64,000 nucleotides of DNA from Pseudoalteromonas piscicida. GTDB taxonomy: Bacteria > Pseudomonadota > Gammaproteobacteria > Enterobacterales > Alteromonadaceae. Below the pieces are notes generated by a model, which made no database searches, was not told the DNA's origin, and worked only from the letters and a program-made list of their open reading frames with translations. Positions 38,999 to 48,296 of the stretch are shown here, piece after piece (the first letter of the stretch is position 1; the number at the start of each line of letters is the position of its first letter). Made by a program: the position numbers and the translations under genes. The DNA lies in contig NZ_CP021647.1 of NCBI RefSeq assembly GCF_002208135.1, forward strand, positions 189,501 through 253,500, in the 5' to 3' direction.

Positions 38999-40033
38999 AT
39001 GTTTTCCGAGAATGGATTTATTGCCAAGAATGAGTATCTCGTTAGTTTTCTGGTTTTGCTGTTAACCAGCGCCTTTGCCGTTGCCTTAGACTCGTTGCTA
39101 CATTCGGCGATCAGTGTACTGCTGGTATTACAGTTGGGCGTTGTTGTTGTTTCTCTCATCGCAAAACGTTGGATGGCACTGGGGGTGGCGATTGTTAGCA
39201 GTCTAGTGTTCAACTTTTTTATCACAGAGCCCAGATACACGCTTCATATGAATAACACCGAAGACGTGGTCAATTTAGTGGTATTTATCGTGGTGGCATT
39301 AGCTACCAGCTATTTATCGAGCTATATCAAAGAGCAAAAGCAGCAGCTTTTAGTTGCGAATGTACGCTCCAATATCTTGTTGTCGGTTTCTCATGATTTA
39401 CGTACACCGCTCGCTGCGGTGATGGGCGCGCTCGAAACGCTAGAAACCTACCGCGATAAGTTAGACCAAGACGAGCAAAACGAGTTGTTGGGATCGGCAC
39501 GGTCTGAAAGCCACCGTTTGTTTCGCTATATCGAAAATATCTTGCAAGCTACCAAGTTACAGCATCAGGGGGATGAGCTTTCGCTTTTTAAGCAACCAAC
39601 ATCAATTGATGTCTTGATCGATAACGTGATTTTGCGGCTAGACGCACCATGCGTCTCGAGAATGCCACAGAACATAAGTCCAATTCTCACGATACAAGCT
39701 GCACTCATTGAGCAAGCCCTGTTTAACTTAATCGAAAACGCAGTCACTTTTAGTCCCGATGGAGAGCGAGTTGAGATTTCCTTTGGAGAAACGCAGCAAG
39801 CGTTGTTGATATTTATTCAGGATAATGGTCCCGGGATCCCCGTCGCTCGGCAAAAAGAAGTCTTTAGCGCCTTTAGCTCGTTTCGACAAAGCGCCAGTAA
39901 AGACGGTGGCAGTGGCTTAGGGCTGAGTGTGGCGAGAGGTATTATTCGTGCGCACGGCGGTGATATTCGCATTTTGCCGACGACGCAAGGCTGCACAATG
40001 GAAGTTAGTTTGCCAAAAGAGGAGGCGCATTGA
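38999..40033 (+). CDS. KdpD-like sensor histidine kinase (short form)
   Basis: 344 residues: four membrane helices of the DUF4118 type (about 13-30, 36-53, 57-75 and 90-108), then the dimer domain with the phospho-accepting H132 in SVSHDLRTPLAAV, and the ATP domain with NLIENAVTFSP, DNGPGIP and GGSGLGLSV. It matches the C-terminal half of KdpD but lacks the large N-terminal KdpD/Usp part. It should phosphorylate the next gene's product. Since KtrA and KtrB follow, it probably senses potassium or osmotic state for Ktr uptake. The next gene's ATG overlaps its stop. Confidence 0.88.
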   Translation: MFSENGFIAKNEYLVSFLVLLLTSAFAVALDSLLHSAISVLLVLQLGVVVVSLIAKRWMALGVAIVSSLVFNFFITEPRYTLHMNNTEDVVNLVVFIVVALATSYLSSYIKEQKQQLLVANVRSNILLSVSHDLRTPLAAVMGALETLETYRDKLDQDEQNELLGSARSESHRLFRYIENILQATKLQHQGDELSLFKQPTSIDVLIDNVILRLDAPCVSRMPQNISPILTIQAALIEQALFNLIENAVTFSPDGERVEISFGETQQALLIFIQDNGPGIPVARQKEVFSAFSSFRQSASKDGGSGLGLSVARGIIRAHGGDIRILPTTQGCTMEVSLPKEEAH

Positions 40034-40734
40034 TGACTCACACCATTTTATTGATTGACGATGAAGAAGAGATCCGTCGTTTTATCCGCTTAGCATTGAA
40101 AGCTGAAGGGCTGAATTATGTGGAAGCCAGCACCGGAAAGGAAGCCATGTCGGTGCTAAAAGGTGAGCTGCCAGACTTAGTAATCTTAGATCTCGGGCTT
40201 CCAGATTTTGATGGATATAGCATTTTAAAGAAGATCCGAGAAACCAGCAAGCTACCAGTATTGATCTTAACTGCGCGAGATCAAGAGGCTGAGAAGATTA
40301 AACTGCTGGAGGGCGGCGCAAACGACTACCTGACGAAGCCTTTTAGCATCAAAGAGCTGGTGGTGCGCGTCAAAGTGCTATTACGAGATTTAGTACCGAA
40401 CAAACGCTTGCTCGCCATTGACTATGGCAAGTTGATGATAGATTTACAAAAGCATCAAGTCATTATGGATAACGCCCCACTAGCATTGTCGAAAAAGGAA
40501 TTTGCACTACTCAGTATGCTTGCACAAAGAGCACAAGAATTAGTCAGTCAGCAAACCTTATTAAAGCAAATTTGGGGCGAAAGCCATGTGGAAGATAGTC
40601 ATTATTTACGGATTGTGGTCAGCCAGTTACGTAAGAAACTTAGTGACGATGCTGCTACACCAAAAATCATAGAAACTGAGCCCGGGGTTGGTTATCGGTT
40701 TTTACTTTTACCGCTCAATAAGCATTTCTCATAA
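40033..40734 (+). CDS. KdpE-like response regulator (OmpR family)
   Basis: 233 residues: a receiver domain with the acidic pair D9-D10, phospho-acceptor D53 in VILDLGLPDFDG, the Thr in LILTARD and the Lys in YLTKPF, then a winged-helix DNA-binding domain (LSKKEFALLSMLAQRAQELV... VVSQLRKKL... EPGVGYRFL). An upstream TTG at 40030 is in frame, but the ATG at 40033 overlapping the kinase stop, with GGAGG before it, is the start. It likely controls ktrAB. Confidence 0.92.
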   Translation: MTHTILLIDDEEEIRRFIRLALKAEGLNYVEASTGKEAMSVLKGELPDLVILDLGLPDFDGYSILKKIRETSKLPVLILTARDQEAEKIKLLEGGANDYLTKPFSIKELVVRVKVLLRDLVPNKRLLAIDYGKLMIDLQKHQVIMDNAPLALSKKEFALLSMLAQRAQELVSQQTLLKQIWGESHVEDSHYLRIVVSQLRKKLSDDAATPKIIETEPGVGYRFLLLPLNKHFS

Positions 40735-40754
40735 CGGAGTATATCGAGGTTGTT

Positions 40755-41411
40755 ATGGCACAATTTGTAGTAATTGGTTTAGGTCGATTTGGTTTTGCGG
40801 CTTGTTTGGAATTAAAGCGGCTTGGAAACAAAGTGATAGGAGTAGATAGTCGCGAACGTGTGGTGAACCAAGTTGTTGAGCATATTGATTATGCCACCTC
40901 TTTGGATGCGACCGATGAAACGGCATTACGCCAACTAGATATTACGAGAAGCAAAGCAGTGCTGGTCGCCATTGGTGAAAACCTAGAAGCGAGCATTTTA
41001 TGTGTACTTTCGCTAAAGAACTTAGGCGTTGAGCAAATTTGGGTTAAGGCCAGCTCAGAAGCGCATCATACAATTTTATCCCGCTTGGGCGTAACACGTG
41101 TGATCCACCCTGAAGAAGAAATGGGGATCAAGGTTGCACAAACACTGAATTACCCTATGGTCAATCAATATATGCAGTTGGGGCACGGCTTTTACATGGT
41201 GGAAGTCATCGTGAATAAATTAAGCTGCGGGCAATCTTTGGCAACGCTATTAAAGCGTGCAAAGGGCGAAATCAAGGCTGTGTTAGTGCAGCGCGGCAAA
41301 GCGTGTTATAGCAATCCGGCCGAGTCATTTCTGATCAACGAAGATGATAAAGTGATCCTCAACGGTCAGTTAAAAGCGTTAAATTCTATTGCGCAAAAAC
41401 TGGGGGCGTAA
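40755..41411 (+). CDS. ktrA: Potassium channel gating subunit KtrA (RCK protein)
   Basis: 218 residues with the Rossmann signature VVIGLGRFGFAACLELKRLG and D at the end of strand 2 (VIGVDSRE) for NAD(H)/ATP binding, then a C-terminal TrkA-C domain (VEVIVNKLSCGQSL...VILNGQLKAL). The length suits KtrA, not the double-length TrkA. The ring of KtrA gates KtrB at the inner membrane. Its stop overlaps the start of ktrB. Confidence 0.88.
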   Translation: MAQFVVIGLGRFGFAACLELKRLGNKVIGVDSRERVVNQVVEHIDYATSLDATDETALRQLDITRSKAVLVAIGENLEASILCVLSLKNLGVEQIWVKASSEAHHTILSRLGVTRVIHPEEEMGIKVAQTLNYPMVNQYMQLGHGFYMVEVIVNKLSCGQSLATLLKRAKGEIKAVLVQRGKACYSNPAESFLINEDDKVILNGQLKALNSIAQKLGA

Positions 41412-42778
41412 TGAAAACATGGAGTCCCCATTATTACCCCTATCCAAGTAGCAAGCCCAAAGCCCACAAAAAGCCGCTGAGGTTAAGCCCCCAGCAGTTC
41501 TGTTTATTGGATTTTGTGGGCTGATAGCTTTAGGTACTATGTTGCTATTGCTACCGGTAGCACACACTCAAGACATCAAAGTGATGCAAGCGTTATTTAC
41601 AGCAACTTCCGCGGTTACGGTGACAGGACTTGCCGTATTGAGTACGCCAAATGATTTTACAACCTTTGGCCATCTCGTTATTGCCAGTCTTATTCAAATC
41701 GGTGGACTGGGGTTTATGACCATTACGGTTGTTGTGCTGCGGGGATGGGGCAGCAAATGGACATTAGTAAACAACTTATCGCAAAAGAAAGCTTTGGCAT
41801 TGCTCGGTTTGATCAGTTGGTTGATACAGCCAAATGCGTGTTAGTTTATGCGCTGATCATCGAATCAATTGGGTTTACCATTTTGCTTGCTCATTGGTAT
41901 CAAACGCTACCGCTTGGTGATGCGATAATGCAAAGCTTCTTCTACACTATTTCGGCCTTTAACAATGCGGGATTTGCATTGCATGATGACAGCCTAACCA
42001 GTTTTCGTGGTGATTGGGTCGTTAATCTTGTGATATCAGGGTTATTTGTGATTGGCGGACTTGGATTTGTGGTGTTGATGGATATAGTGAAAAGACGCCG
42101 TTGGAGCCGGTTTGGATCTGCCACTAAGTTAGTGTTGATAGCAACCGCGGTGTTAAATGTGCTGGCATTTAGCTTATTTTGGCTTTTTGAAGCACATAAC
42201 CCAGAGACCCTTGGAACCTTGCCGTTGTCCGAGCAAGTTATCACTGCCTGGATGCAAGCGGTGACGCCACGGACAGCGGGCTTTAACAGTATCGACTTTG
42301 CGCTGGTGAATGACGAAAGTACCGTGCTGACCATTTGGTTAATGATAATAGGGGCGGCTCTATGAGTACCGCCAGTGGTCTTAAAATAACCACAGTGGTG
42401 GTGCTATTAATGGCAACTTACGCTTATCTGAGATGCAGAGATCAAGTCGCTATCGGACACAGACAGATCTCGCCTGAAACGGTATTTAAGGCGCTTAGTC
42501 TCACCGTGGTGTACTTTTTTACCGTGATGCTCGCAACCCTTATTTTGACGATCACCGAGCAGGCAAATTTAACGGATATCACGTTTGAGGCGGTGTCGGC
42601 ATTAGGCACGGTTGGCTTGTCTCGAGGGATCACCGGCTCATTGTCTGAACCCGGTGAAGCGGTAATCATCTTTTTAATGCTGATTGGACGCTTGGGGCCG
42701 TTAACCTTTCTATACTTGATAGCTCGCCCGAAACGGGAGAATTTAAAGTATGCAAAAGCGGAAATTCAGGTAGGATAA
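41411..42778 (+). CDS. ktrB: Potassium uptake membrane subunit KtrB (three one-base frameshifts)
   Basis: Four overlapping frames form one 456-residue protein after one base is added to each of the runs at 41488-41492 (C), 41741-41744 (G) and 42351-42354 (G). All four selectivity-filter loops are then present: TSAVTVTGL, ISAFNNAGF, VTPRTAGFN and SALGTVGLSRG, as is the gating segment IIGGGSMSTASGLK. KtrB takes up potassium, often with sodium dependence. The domain content is complete and the repaired length is right for the family, so the shifts are probably sequencing errors. Confidence 0.85.
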
Positions 42779-42800
42779 GCAAAAAATAACGGAAATCACG

Positions 42801-43829
42801 ATGAAGTATCCCAAATCGTTGAAAGCGGGTAGTAAAATTGCGATCACGGCATTCTCAGCGGGCGTACCTGCTGCTATGCACGCGAGATTAGACAACGCTT
42901 TGAATTACTTAGCGCAACAAGGTTTTGAACTCGTGGTTGGTAAATGCCTGCGAGCTAATCACAACTACGTTAGCGCGGATGTCAAAACCCGTGCTAATGA
43001 GCTTATGGGATACTTACTCGATGACACAATAGACGCGATTATGCCGCCATGGGGCGGTGCAATTGCAATGGATTTACTGAGCAAACTTGATTGGGAGCAG
43101 TTAGCACAAGTACAGCCAAAGTGGATCATCGGTTTCTCTGACGTCAGCACTTTGCTGAGCGCAGTGACTTGCAAACTAGGCTGGGCAAGCGTGCATGCGA
43201 CTAACCTTATGCAATTAAATGCCCATCAACAAGACGCGTTAACGGTTGGACTTTTTGACCATTTGAGGCGCGCACCTAATGATTCCTTTACGCAATTTCC
43301 CTCGACACATTTTGAAGCTGAGCCACTCAACTTTGTTGATTTTCCCGATGCTGGATTTAACTTATCCACCAGGACTCAATGGCGTATTTTGGCTAATGGC
43401 AACGACCGTCAGCAGTTTGCTGGTCGATTATTGGGCGGCTGTTTGGATATTCACATGTTATTGGCTGGTACGGAATATTTTGATCTGGACGCTTTTTCAC
43501 AGGCGCACCCTGATGAGTCGATTATCTTATATTTTGAAAATGGCGAAATGCCGCCAGCGGCATACTATCGTGCGCTGCAAAGTATTAAATTACGAGGTTG
43601 GTTTTCGAAAGTCGCTGGAGTTTTGATTGGTCGAAATCCAGAGCCGCTGGCAAAAGATAGCGACTGGACGCATGTAGATGCATTGCAAAACGTCTTTACT
43701 GGTTGCGATTTCCCTGTGCTATACGATGTGGATATAGGCCATCAAGCGCCGAATTTGACGCTGATTAACGGCGCATATGCCGAAGTGACTGTTGGCGATA
43801 CCTTTTCAATTACACAGACATTAATATGA
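42801..43829 (+). CDS. LD-carboxypeptidase (peptidase family S66)
   Basis: 342 residues with the S66 Ser-Glu-His set: S113 in IGFSDVSTL, E246 in LYFENGEM and H314 in DIGHQAPN. The family cuts the L-D bond of murein tetrapeptides during cell-wall recycling, or inactivates microcin C-like adducts (MccF). No signal peptide is seen, so it is cytoplasmic. It overlaps the following GNAT gene by four bases, a pairing which also occurs with MccF-type proteins, so self-immunity or detoxification is a possible role. Confidence 0.88.
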   Translation: MKYPKSLKAGSKIAITAFSAGVPAAMHARLDNALNYLAQQGFELVVGKCLRANHNYVSADVKTRANELMGYLLDDTIDAIMPPWGGAIAMDLLSKLDWEQLAQVQPKWIIGFSDVSTLLSAVTCKLGWASVHATNLMQLNAHQQDALTVGLFDHLRRAPNDSFTQFPSTHFEAEPLNFVDFPDAGFNLSTRTQWRILANGNDRQQFAGRLLGGCLDIHMLLAGTEYFDLDAFSQAHPDESIILYFENGEMPPAAYYRALQSIKLRGWFSKVAGVLIGRNPEPLAKDSDWTHVDALQNVFTGCDFPVLYDVDIGHQAPNLTLINGAYAEVTVGDTFSITQTLI

Positions 43830-44269
43830 ATCTAGAATATAAAGTCGGCTCGATTGATGACCTCCTAGCGATAGAAAACCAAATTCCTGAATTTGCCACA
43901 CCAAGAAAGGGCGAGGAAGTCGTAGACAAACTGCGAGATAAACAGCACTTGTTGCTGGTGGCGTATGCTCAAGGCAAGCCCGTAGGGTATAAGCTAGGTC
44001 ACGAACTACCAAATGACGAGTTTTATAGCTGGTTAGGTGCGGTAGTGCCAGAATATCGCGGTAAGGGTATTGCCAAGCAGCTGTTATTGATGCAAGAAAC
44101 GTGGTGCCAAACGCAAGGCTATAGCGCTATCAGAGTAAAGTCGAGAAATCTATTTAAAAACATGCTATTGATGCTAATAAGCCGCGATTACCAGATTGTA
44201 AAATGTGAACAAATCAACGGCTCATCGGATTGCAAAATTCACTTTTATAAGCAATTACCAAAAGCCTAA
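43826..44269 (+). CDS. GNAT family N-acetyltransferase
   Basis: 147 residues with the acetyl-CoA motif VVPEYRGKGIAKQLLLMQE and the later strand-helix SAIRVKSRNLFKNMLLMLISR. The start overlaps the peptidase stop (ATGA). The stop lies within the following terminator stem. The substrate is unknown. Confidence 0.85.
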   Translation: MNLEYKVGSIDDLLAIENQIPEFATPRKGEEVVDKLRDKQHLLLVAYAQGKPVGYKLGHELPNDEFYSWLGAVVPEYRGKGIAKQLLLMQETWCQTQGYSAIRVKSRNLFKNMLLMLISRDYQIVKCEQINGSSDCKIHFYKQLPKA

Positions 44270-44290
44270 CATTTGATGTTAGGCTTTATT
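44261..44290. terminator. Bidirectional intrinsic terminator
   Basis: A perfect 12-bp stem AAAGCCTAACAT / ATGTTAGGCTTT with loop TTG, and T/A-rich flanks on both sides. It separates the GNAT gene from the convergent transporter gene. Confidence 0.85.
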
Positions 44291-45220
44291 GTTATCAGAT
44301 GAGCTGGTGGCGCTTCGTCGCCATATTCCTGCTAATATCGAGCCACTGACATTATGCCAAATAGAAAATAGGGTACCTGCTACGGCCGCCGCAGGAGTAA
44401 AAAACTTCATGGCAAGCGCAACAGCAAGCCCCGAGTTTTGCATGCCCACCTCAAAGGCCATGGTGCGACATACTTTTTCGTCAAAACCGAGCTGTTTTGG
44501 AATGAAATAGCCTAAAAGTAGCCCTGCGGTATTGTGCAGGATCACTGCAACCAGCATAACGAGCCCGATGCTTTCAAGTTTAGGTTGATTAAGAGCAACG
44601 ATCACCGCAATGATAAAAACGATTGAAAGCATTGAAAGTAAAGGTAGTATCGGAGTTGTTTTGATAACAGAATGCGCCAGTGGTTTGGCAAGCAAGGTAT
44701 TGAAAGCAACGCCCACAGCCACAGGAAGTAGCACAATCTTTAGCAGGCTGATCAACATATCAGAAAACTGAATATCAACCACCTGGCCTATCATCAATGT
44801 GGTTAGTAGTGGCGTTAAGAACACGCCGAGTAAAGTACTAATCGCGGTCATAGAAATCGATAACGCGACATCTCCTTTGGCGAGATAACACAAAACGTTA
44901 CTTGCCGTGCCGCCAGCAACCGTGCCCACTAAAATCATACCAATTAATAGGTCGGTTTCTAAGCTCATTGTGGTTGCAATCAAGTAAGCAACACTCGGCA
45001 TCACAGTAAATTGAAGCAGCACGCTAATGCAAATGGCTTTTTTGTTGTCGAGCACGCGTAAAAAATCTTTTGTAGTCAGGGTTAAACCCATTGTCAGCAT
45101 GATCAACATTAATAACGGAATAATACTGCCTTTAAACGCGCTAAATAGACTTGGAATGGTATAGGCAACAGCGGAGCACAACATGGCCCAAAATGGAAAA
45201 AGTTGTACTATTTTACTCAT
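44279..45220 (-). CDS. Bile acid:sodium symporter (BASS) family transporter
   Basis: 313 residues with nine to ten helices. The BASS signature is visible as LLMLIMLTMGLTLTTKDF near residues 36-53 and VGTVAGGTASNVLCYLAKGD near 98-117, with EVGMQNSGLAVALAMKFF in the late crossing helix. It imports an organic anion such as a keto acid or pantoate with sodium. It starts inside the end of the upstream DMT gene (ATGA overlap), so the two transporters are co-expressed. Confidence 0.88.
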   Translation of the reverse strand: MSKIVQLFPFWAMLCSAVAYTIPSLFSAFKGSIIPLLMLIMLTMGLTLTTKDFLRVLDNKKAICISVLLQFTVMPSVAYLIATTMSLETDLLIGMILVGTVAGGTASNVLCYLAKGDVALSISMTAISTLLGVFLTPLLTTLMIGQVVDIQFSDMLISLLKIVLLPVAVGVAFNTLLAKPLAHSVIKTTPILPLLSMLSIVFIIAVIVALNQPKLESIGLVMLVAVILHNTAGLLLGYFIPKQLGFDEKVCRTMAFEVGMQNSGLAVALAMKFFTPAAAVAGTLFSIWHNVSGSILAGIWRRSATSSSDNNKA

Positions 45221-46074
45221 TTTTCGCCCTTAGTTCCGAGTTTGCTGTACAGAAGAGCCGCAAAAATAATGGTACTGCCAATCCCAAGACGAACGAGGTC
45301 AGCATCGCGGTTCCAAATCAGCAAATTGACAATGATCCCTGCCGGGATCAGTACATTATTCATTACCGCGAGTTCACCTACCGAGACGCGGGTCAGTCCT
45401 AAGTTCCAGACATAATATCCGACGCCTGAAGCAATTAAGCCTAAATAAATCAGTATTCCCCATTGTAGATTAGTACTTGGGAGCTGCTGGGGATTGCCGA
45501 ATAACATAAACCCAATGGCGAGCACTAGGGAGGCGCCAATAAAGAAAAAGCCGAAGTTTTGGTGGTGTACCAGCTGGTAATGGTTACTTAAACGTTTGTA
45601 ACTTACTTGGCCTATCGCAAAGCAAAGGTTTGCGCCTTGCACTAGTAGCAAACCAAAAAGGTAGTCGCTAGTAAGCTCAGTAAATCTAATGGTGATTGCG
45701 CCAGCAATAGCTATGAGCGCAGACAGCAAGAAGGTGGCATTGAACGAGCGGTTTAGTAAGTCATTAAGTGCAGTAATATAGATGGGTGTCATCACAGTGA
45801 ATAGCAACACTTCAGGTACGTTTAGGTATAAAAAAGAATGATAGTAAAAGCCATACATTAGACCGATCTGCACGGCACCGATTGCCATCAGCTTGATTAT
45901 CAATTCTTTATTCACCGAACTCAATTTCAAAAATGGCATAAACACAATTGCCGCAAGCAAAGTTCGGGATAAAGCGCTAAACCAAGCATCAACCTGACCT
46001 GCCAAATAGACACCAATCAAAGAGAACGAGAAGGCCCAAAGTAAGGTAACAATCCAAAGTAATTGCATAGACAA
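45217..46074 (-). CDS. EamA/DMT family permease
   Basis: 285 residues with ten helices in two EamA repeats. The start WIVTLLWAFSFSLIGVYLAG is typical of the carboxylate/amino-acid/amine subgroup. It exports or imports a small metabolite. It is first of a two-gene unit with the BASS transporter. Confidence 0.85.
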   Translation of the reverse strand: MSMQLLWIVTLLWAFSFSLIGVYLAGQVDAWFSALSRTLLAAIVFMPFLKLSSVNKELIIKLMAIGAVQIGLMYGFYYHSFLYLNVPEVLLFTVMTPIYITALNDLLNRSFNATFLLSALIAIAGAITIRFTELTSDYLFGLLLVQGANLCFAIGQVSYKRLSNHYQLVHHQNFGFFFIGASLVLAIGFMLFGNPQQLPSTNLQWGILIYLGLIASGVGYYVWNLGLTRVSVGELAVMNNVLIPAGIIVNLLIWNRDADLVRLGIGSTIIFAALLYSKLGTKGEK

Positions 46075-46162
46075 TTCGTTGTAGTTTTTAATTTCGCGAT
46101 TGTATCACGAGCATCGCAGAAATAGACCGTTCGAAAAAAGCGATGATAACAATCTTTATAAT

Positions 46163-46270
46163 ATGATTTTAATTTATGATTATTCGCATAGAATAGCTCG
46201 TGTAATTCACACTTACATCCCTTCATTGTTTTACCCATGATGTGTTTGGCCGCCGCTGCGGCCTTTTTTT
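46163..46270 (+). ncRNA. Possible small RNA gene ending at an orphan terminator
   Basis: A strong plus-strand terminator (GGCCGC-CGCT-GCGGCC, then seven Ts; 46248-46270) has no plus-strand gene upstream; the nearest gene is divergent. A TATAAT box stands at 46157-46162 with only a weak -35. This would give an RNA of about 100 nt. A Fur-like TATGATTATTCGCAT lies at the 5' end. I cannot match it to a known sRNA. Confidence 0.4.
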
Positions 46271-46480
46271 ATTCAGCCGATTATTTCGTTAATTTCTACA
46301 GCTTGTCTCAATCGCTTAAATTACTTCCCATGAACTTAGTCAATTTAATGCATTCCAAATTGTTTGTGAATTTTATGTTTTTCATTAGTAAAAACAATTG
46401 AATTTTTTATGTTTTTTGTGTAGTTTGTTTTTTAACCAAGGTTTCTTGGTTGTAAACATAATAAATATAAGGAGAGTAAG

Positions 46481-46849
46481 ATGAAACAAAAGGTAACTAA
46501 GATACTTGCGGCTATTGCATTAGTAGGCACCTGTAGCGCTGGCGCGACGGAGCTGAATTGCGACCTACAAGTGAAAAGAGGTGGTAACGTCATCGGTAAC
46601 GGACAAACCTGCTTTGGTGTGGATTTCTCATTTGGTAATTCAACAACAGGTAAATTCTACTTAACGAATATCAGCAAACCAATTAACAAAGTGATTTGGA
46701 ATGGTGATGCTAACTGCTCTGGTGGTGTTGAATGTGGGCTGACGGTTTATGCGTATCAGACACACACGGCAACGGCGACTATCTTATACAAAGATGGCAC
46801 ATACGAAGAAACGAATGTATCACGTATTTCGTATGAAACTGGCCACTAA
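46481..46849 (+). CDS. Small secreted protein, tandem copy 1
   Basis: 122 residues: a signal peptide (ILAAIALVGTCSAGA), then a beta-rich domain of about 98 residues with four cysteines (NCDLQV, TCFGVDF, NCSGG, ECGLTV) that probably form two disulphides, and the core FSFGNSTTGKFYLTNISKPI and VIWNGDANCSGG. AAGGAGAG lies before the ATG. I do not recognise the family. It is followed after 37 bases by a close paralogue. An inverted repeat AACCAAG-GTTT-CTTGGTT at 46434-46451 lies in the leader and may be a regulatory site. Confidence 0.75.
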   Translation: MKQKVTKILAAIALVGTCSAGATELNCDLQVKRGGNVIGNGQTCFGVDFSFGNSTTGKFYLTNISKPINKVIWNGDANCSGGVECGLTVYAYQTHTATATILYKDGTYEETNVSRISYETGH

Positions 46850-46886
46850 ATATTACTTAACTCATTCTTAATTAAAGGAAATAATA

Positions 46887-47258
46887 ATGAAATCAACATT
46901 AATTGCTTCAGTATTGGTTGTACTAGGTGGTCTGTCTTTTAGTTCGCAAGCGGCAGATTTAAAGTGCTCTTTGAACGTGAAATCAGGCGGTAATGTGTGG
47001 GGTAACAACACCAGTTATTGTTCAGGAATTGATTTTTCTTTTGGAAACTCAACTTCTGGTAAGTTTTATATCGCCAATGCCACTAAAGCGATTAGTAAAG
47101 TAATTTGGAATGGTGATGCTAACTGCAGCGGCGGTACGACGTGTAACATGACCATTCGTGCTTATCGTCAGTACAATGCTACCGCAACCATTCTATACAC
47201 TGACGGTACATACGAGACGACAAACACCGCTCATATTGACTATGAAACAGGGTTTTAA
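46887..47258 (+). CDS. Small secreted protein, tandem copy 2
   Basis: 123 residues, a paralogue of the preceding gene with the same four cysteines and the same FSFGNSTSGKFYIANATKAI and VIWNGDANCSGGTTC blocks. The signal peptide is different in sequence (LIASVLVVLGGLSFSSQA). AAAGGAA precedes the ATG. The tandem duplication suggests dosage or a two-component surface factor; the function is unknown. Confidence 0.75.
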   Translation: MKSTLIASVLVVLGGLSFSSQAADLKCSLNVKSGGNVWGNNTSYCSGIDFSFGNSTSGKFYIANATKAISKVIWNGDANCSGGTTCNMTIRAYRQYNATATILYTDGTYETTNTAHIDYETGF

Positions 47259-47280
47259 GCCTCGGTTATGATAATAAAAC

Positions 47281-47306
47281 AGCGGGAATGCCTTTTCCCG
47301 CTTTAG
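47281..47306. terminator. Bidirectional intrinsic terminator
   Basis: AGCGGGAA / TTCCCGCT with a six-base loop, T-rich on both strands, between the secreted-protein pair and the convergent fructokinase gene. Confidence 0.85.
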
Positions 47307-47309
47307 GTA

Positions 47310-48281
47310 TTAACCCAACAAAGCCTCAGGGTCGAAGGAAGAAAATCGGTCAGACACACCTGCAAGCGTTGGCATAAAGGGCATAACTCCTTTGTACTCA
47401 CAGGTAAACGCACCGCATTTCACGGCAAAGCTCAGTGCCTTTTTTAGGGTTGAGAAGTTTTGCACTAACGTATCTTTTGAGATCCCATGTTGACTGAGTT
47501 GAAATAGAAACCCTGCCATTAAGCTATCCCCAGCACCTGTTGTATCAACTGCATCAATAGTGGGTGAAGCGACGGAATAAAAGTCTTTAGTTGTTAATAC
47601 GCTGCAAGGGTTTGGTCCATCGCTTGAGATCACAGCTTGTACGCCGACACTAAGTAACCAATCTAAATAGCTTGCCTCTCTCATGTCCTTTTCTTCAGCG
47701 AGATATTTCAACTCTTCTCTACTCACTTTCAATATGTCGACATAGGGGTAACAGGCTTCTACACGCTCGGATAGGCAAGACAAGTCATGCCATAGATTCA
47801 ACCGTAGGTTGACATCGAATGAAATCAATTGATTATGGGCCGCAGCGGACTTTAGTAATGTCACGGTGGTACTTGCAACTTCAGCATCGGTAAGTGTGTT
47901 TGAGCAGAAATGAAATATTCCGTGCTCGGGCCATTGCAAATGAATAAAGTCTTTTGGGCGGATTGCGATATCTGCGGTATTGTCACGATAAAACGAAAAA
48001 CTTCGTTCACCTTGAGCGTCTAGGTGGACGATGGCTAAAGCCGTTTGGGTTCCACTTATAGTGATGCAATATTCAGTCCCTACATCATATACCGCCAAGG
48101 TTGATTTTAATTGCAGCGAAAATGGGTCTTCAGCAAAGCCTCCCACAAATCTAGTACTACCGCCAAGTTTAGCAAAGCCTACAGCAACATTCGCAGGAGC
48201 TCCGCCTGCAATAGGCTTAAGGCTTCCGTCTCCCGTAGGTAACAAATCGATAAGCATCTCGCCAAAACACGTTAATTGCAT
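47310..48281 (-). CDS. scrK: Fructokinase, PfkB family
   Basis: 323 residues with the PfkB start GGAPANVAVGFAKLGG (about 26-41) and the C-terminal signature DTTGAGDSLMAGF with catalytic D252. It phosphorylates fructose released from sucrose by the phosphorylase encoded at 52284. It lies 15 bases after the TonB receptor gene on the same strand, so it shares that operator and promoter. Confidence 0.85.
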   Translation of the reverse strand: MQLTCFGEMLIDLLPTGDGSLKPIAGGAPANVAVGFAKLGGSTRFVGGFAEDPFSLQLKSTLAVYDVGTEYCITISGTQTALAIVHLDAQGERSFSFYRDNTADIAIRPKDFIHLQWPEHGIFHFCSNTLTDAEVASTTVTLLKSAAAHNQLISFDVNLRLNLWHDLSCLSERVEACYPYVDILKVSREELKYLAEEKDMREASYLDWLLSVGVQAVISSDGPNPCSVLTTKDFYSVASPTIDAVDTTGAGDSLMAGFLFQLSQHGISKDTLVQNFSTLKKALSFAVKCGAFTCEYKGVMPFMPTLAGVSDRFSSFDPEALLG

Positions 48282-48296
48282 AACTACTACCTCTGA

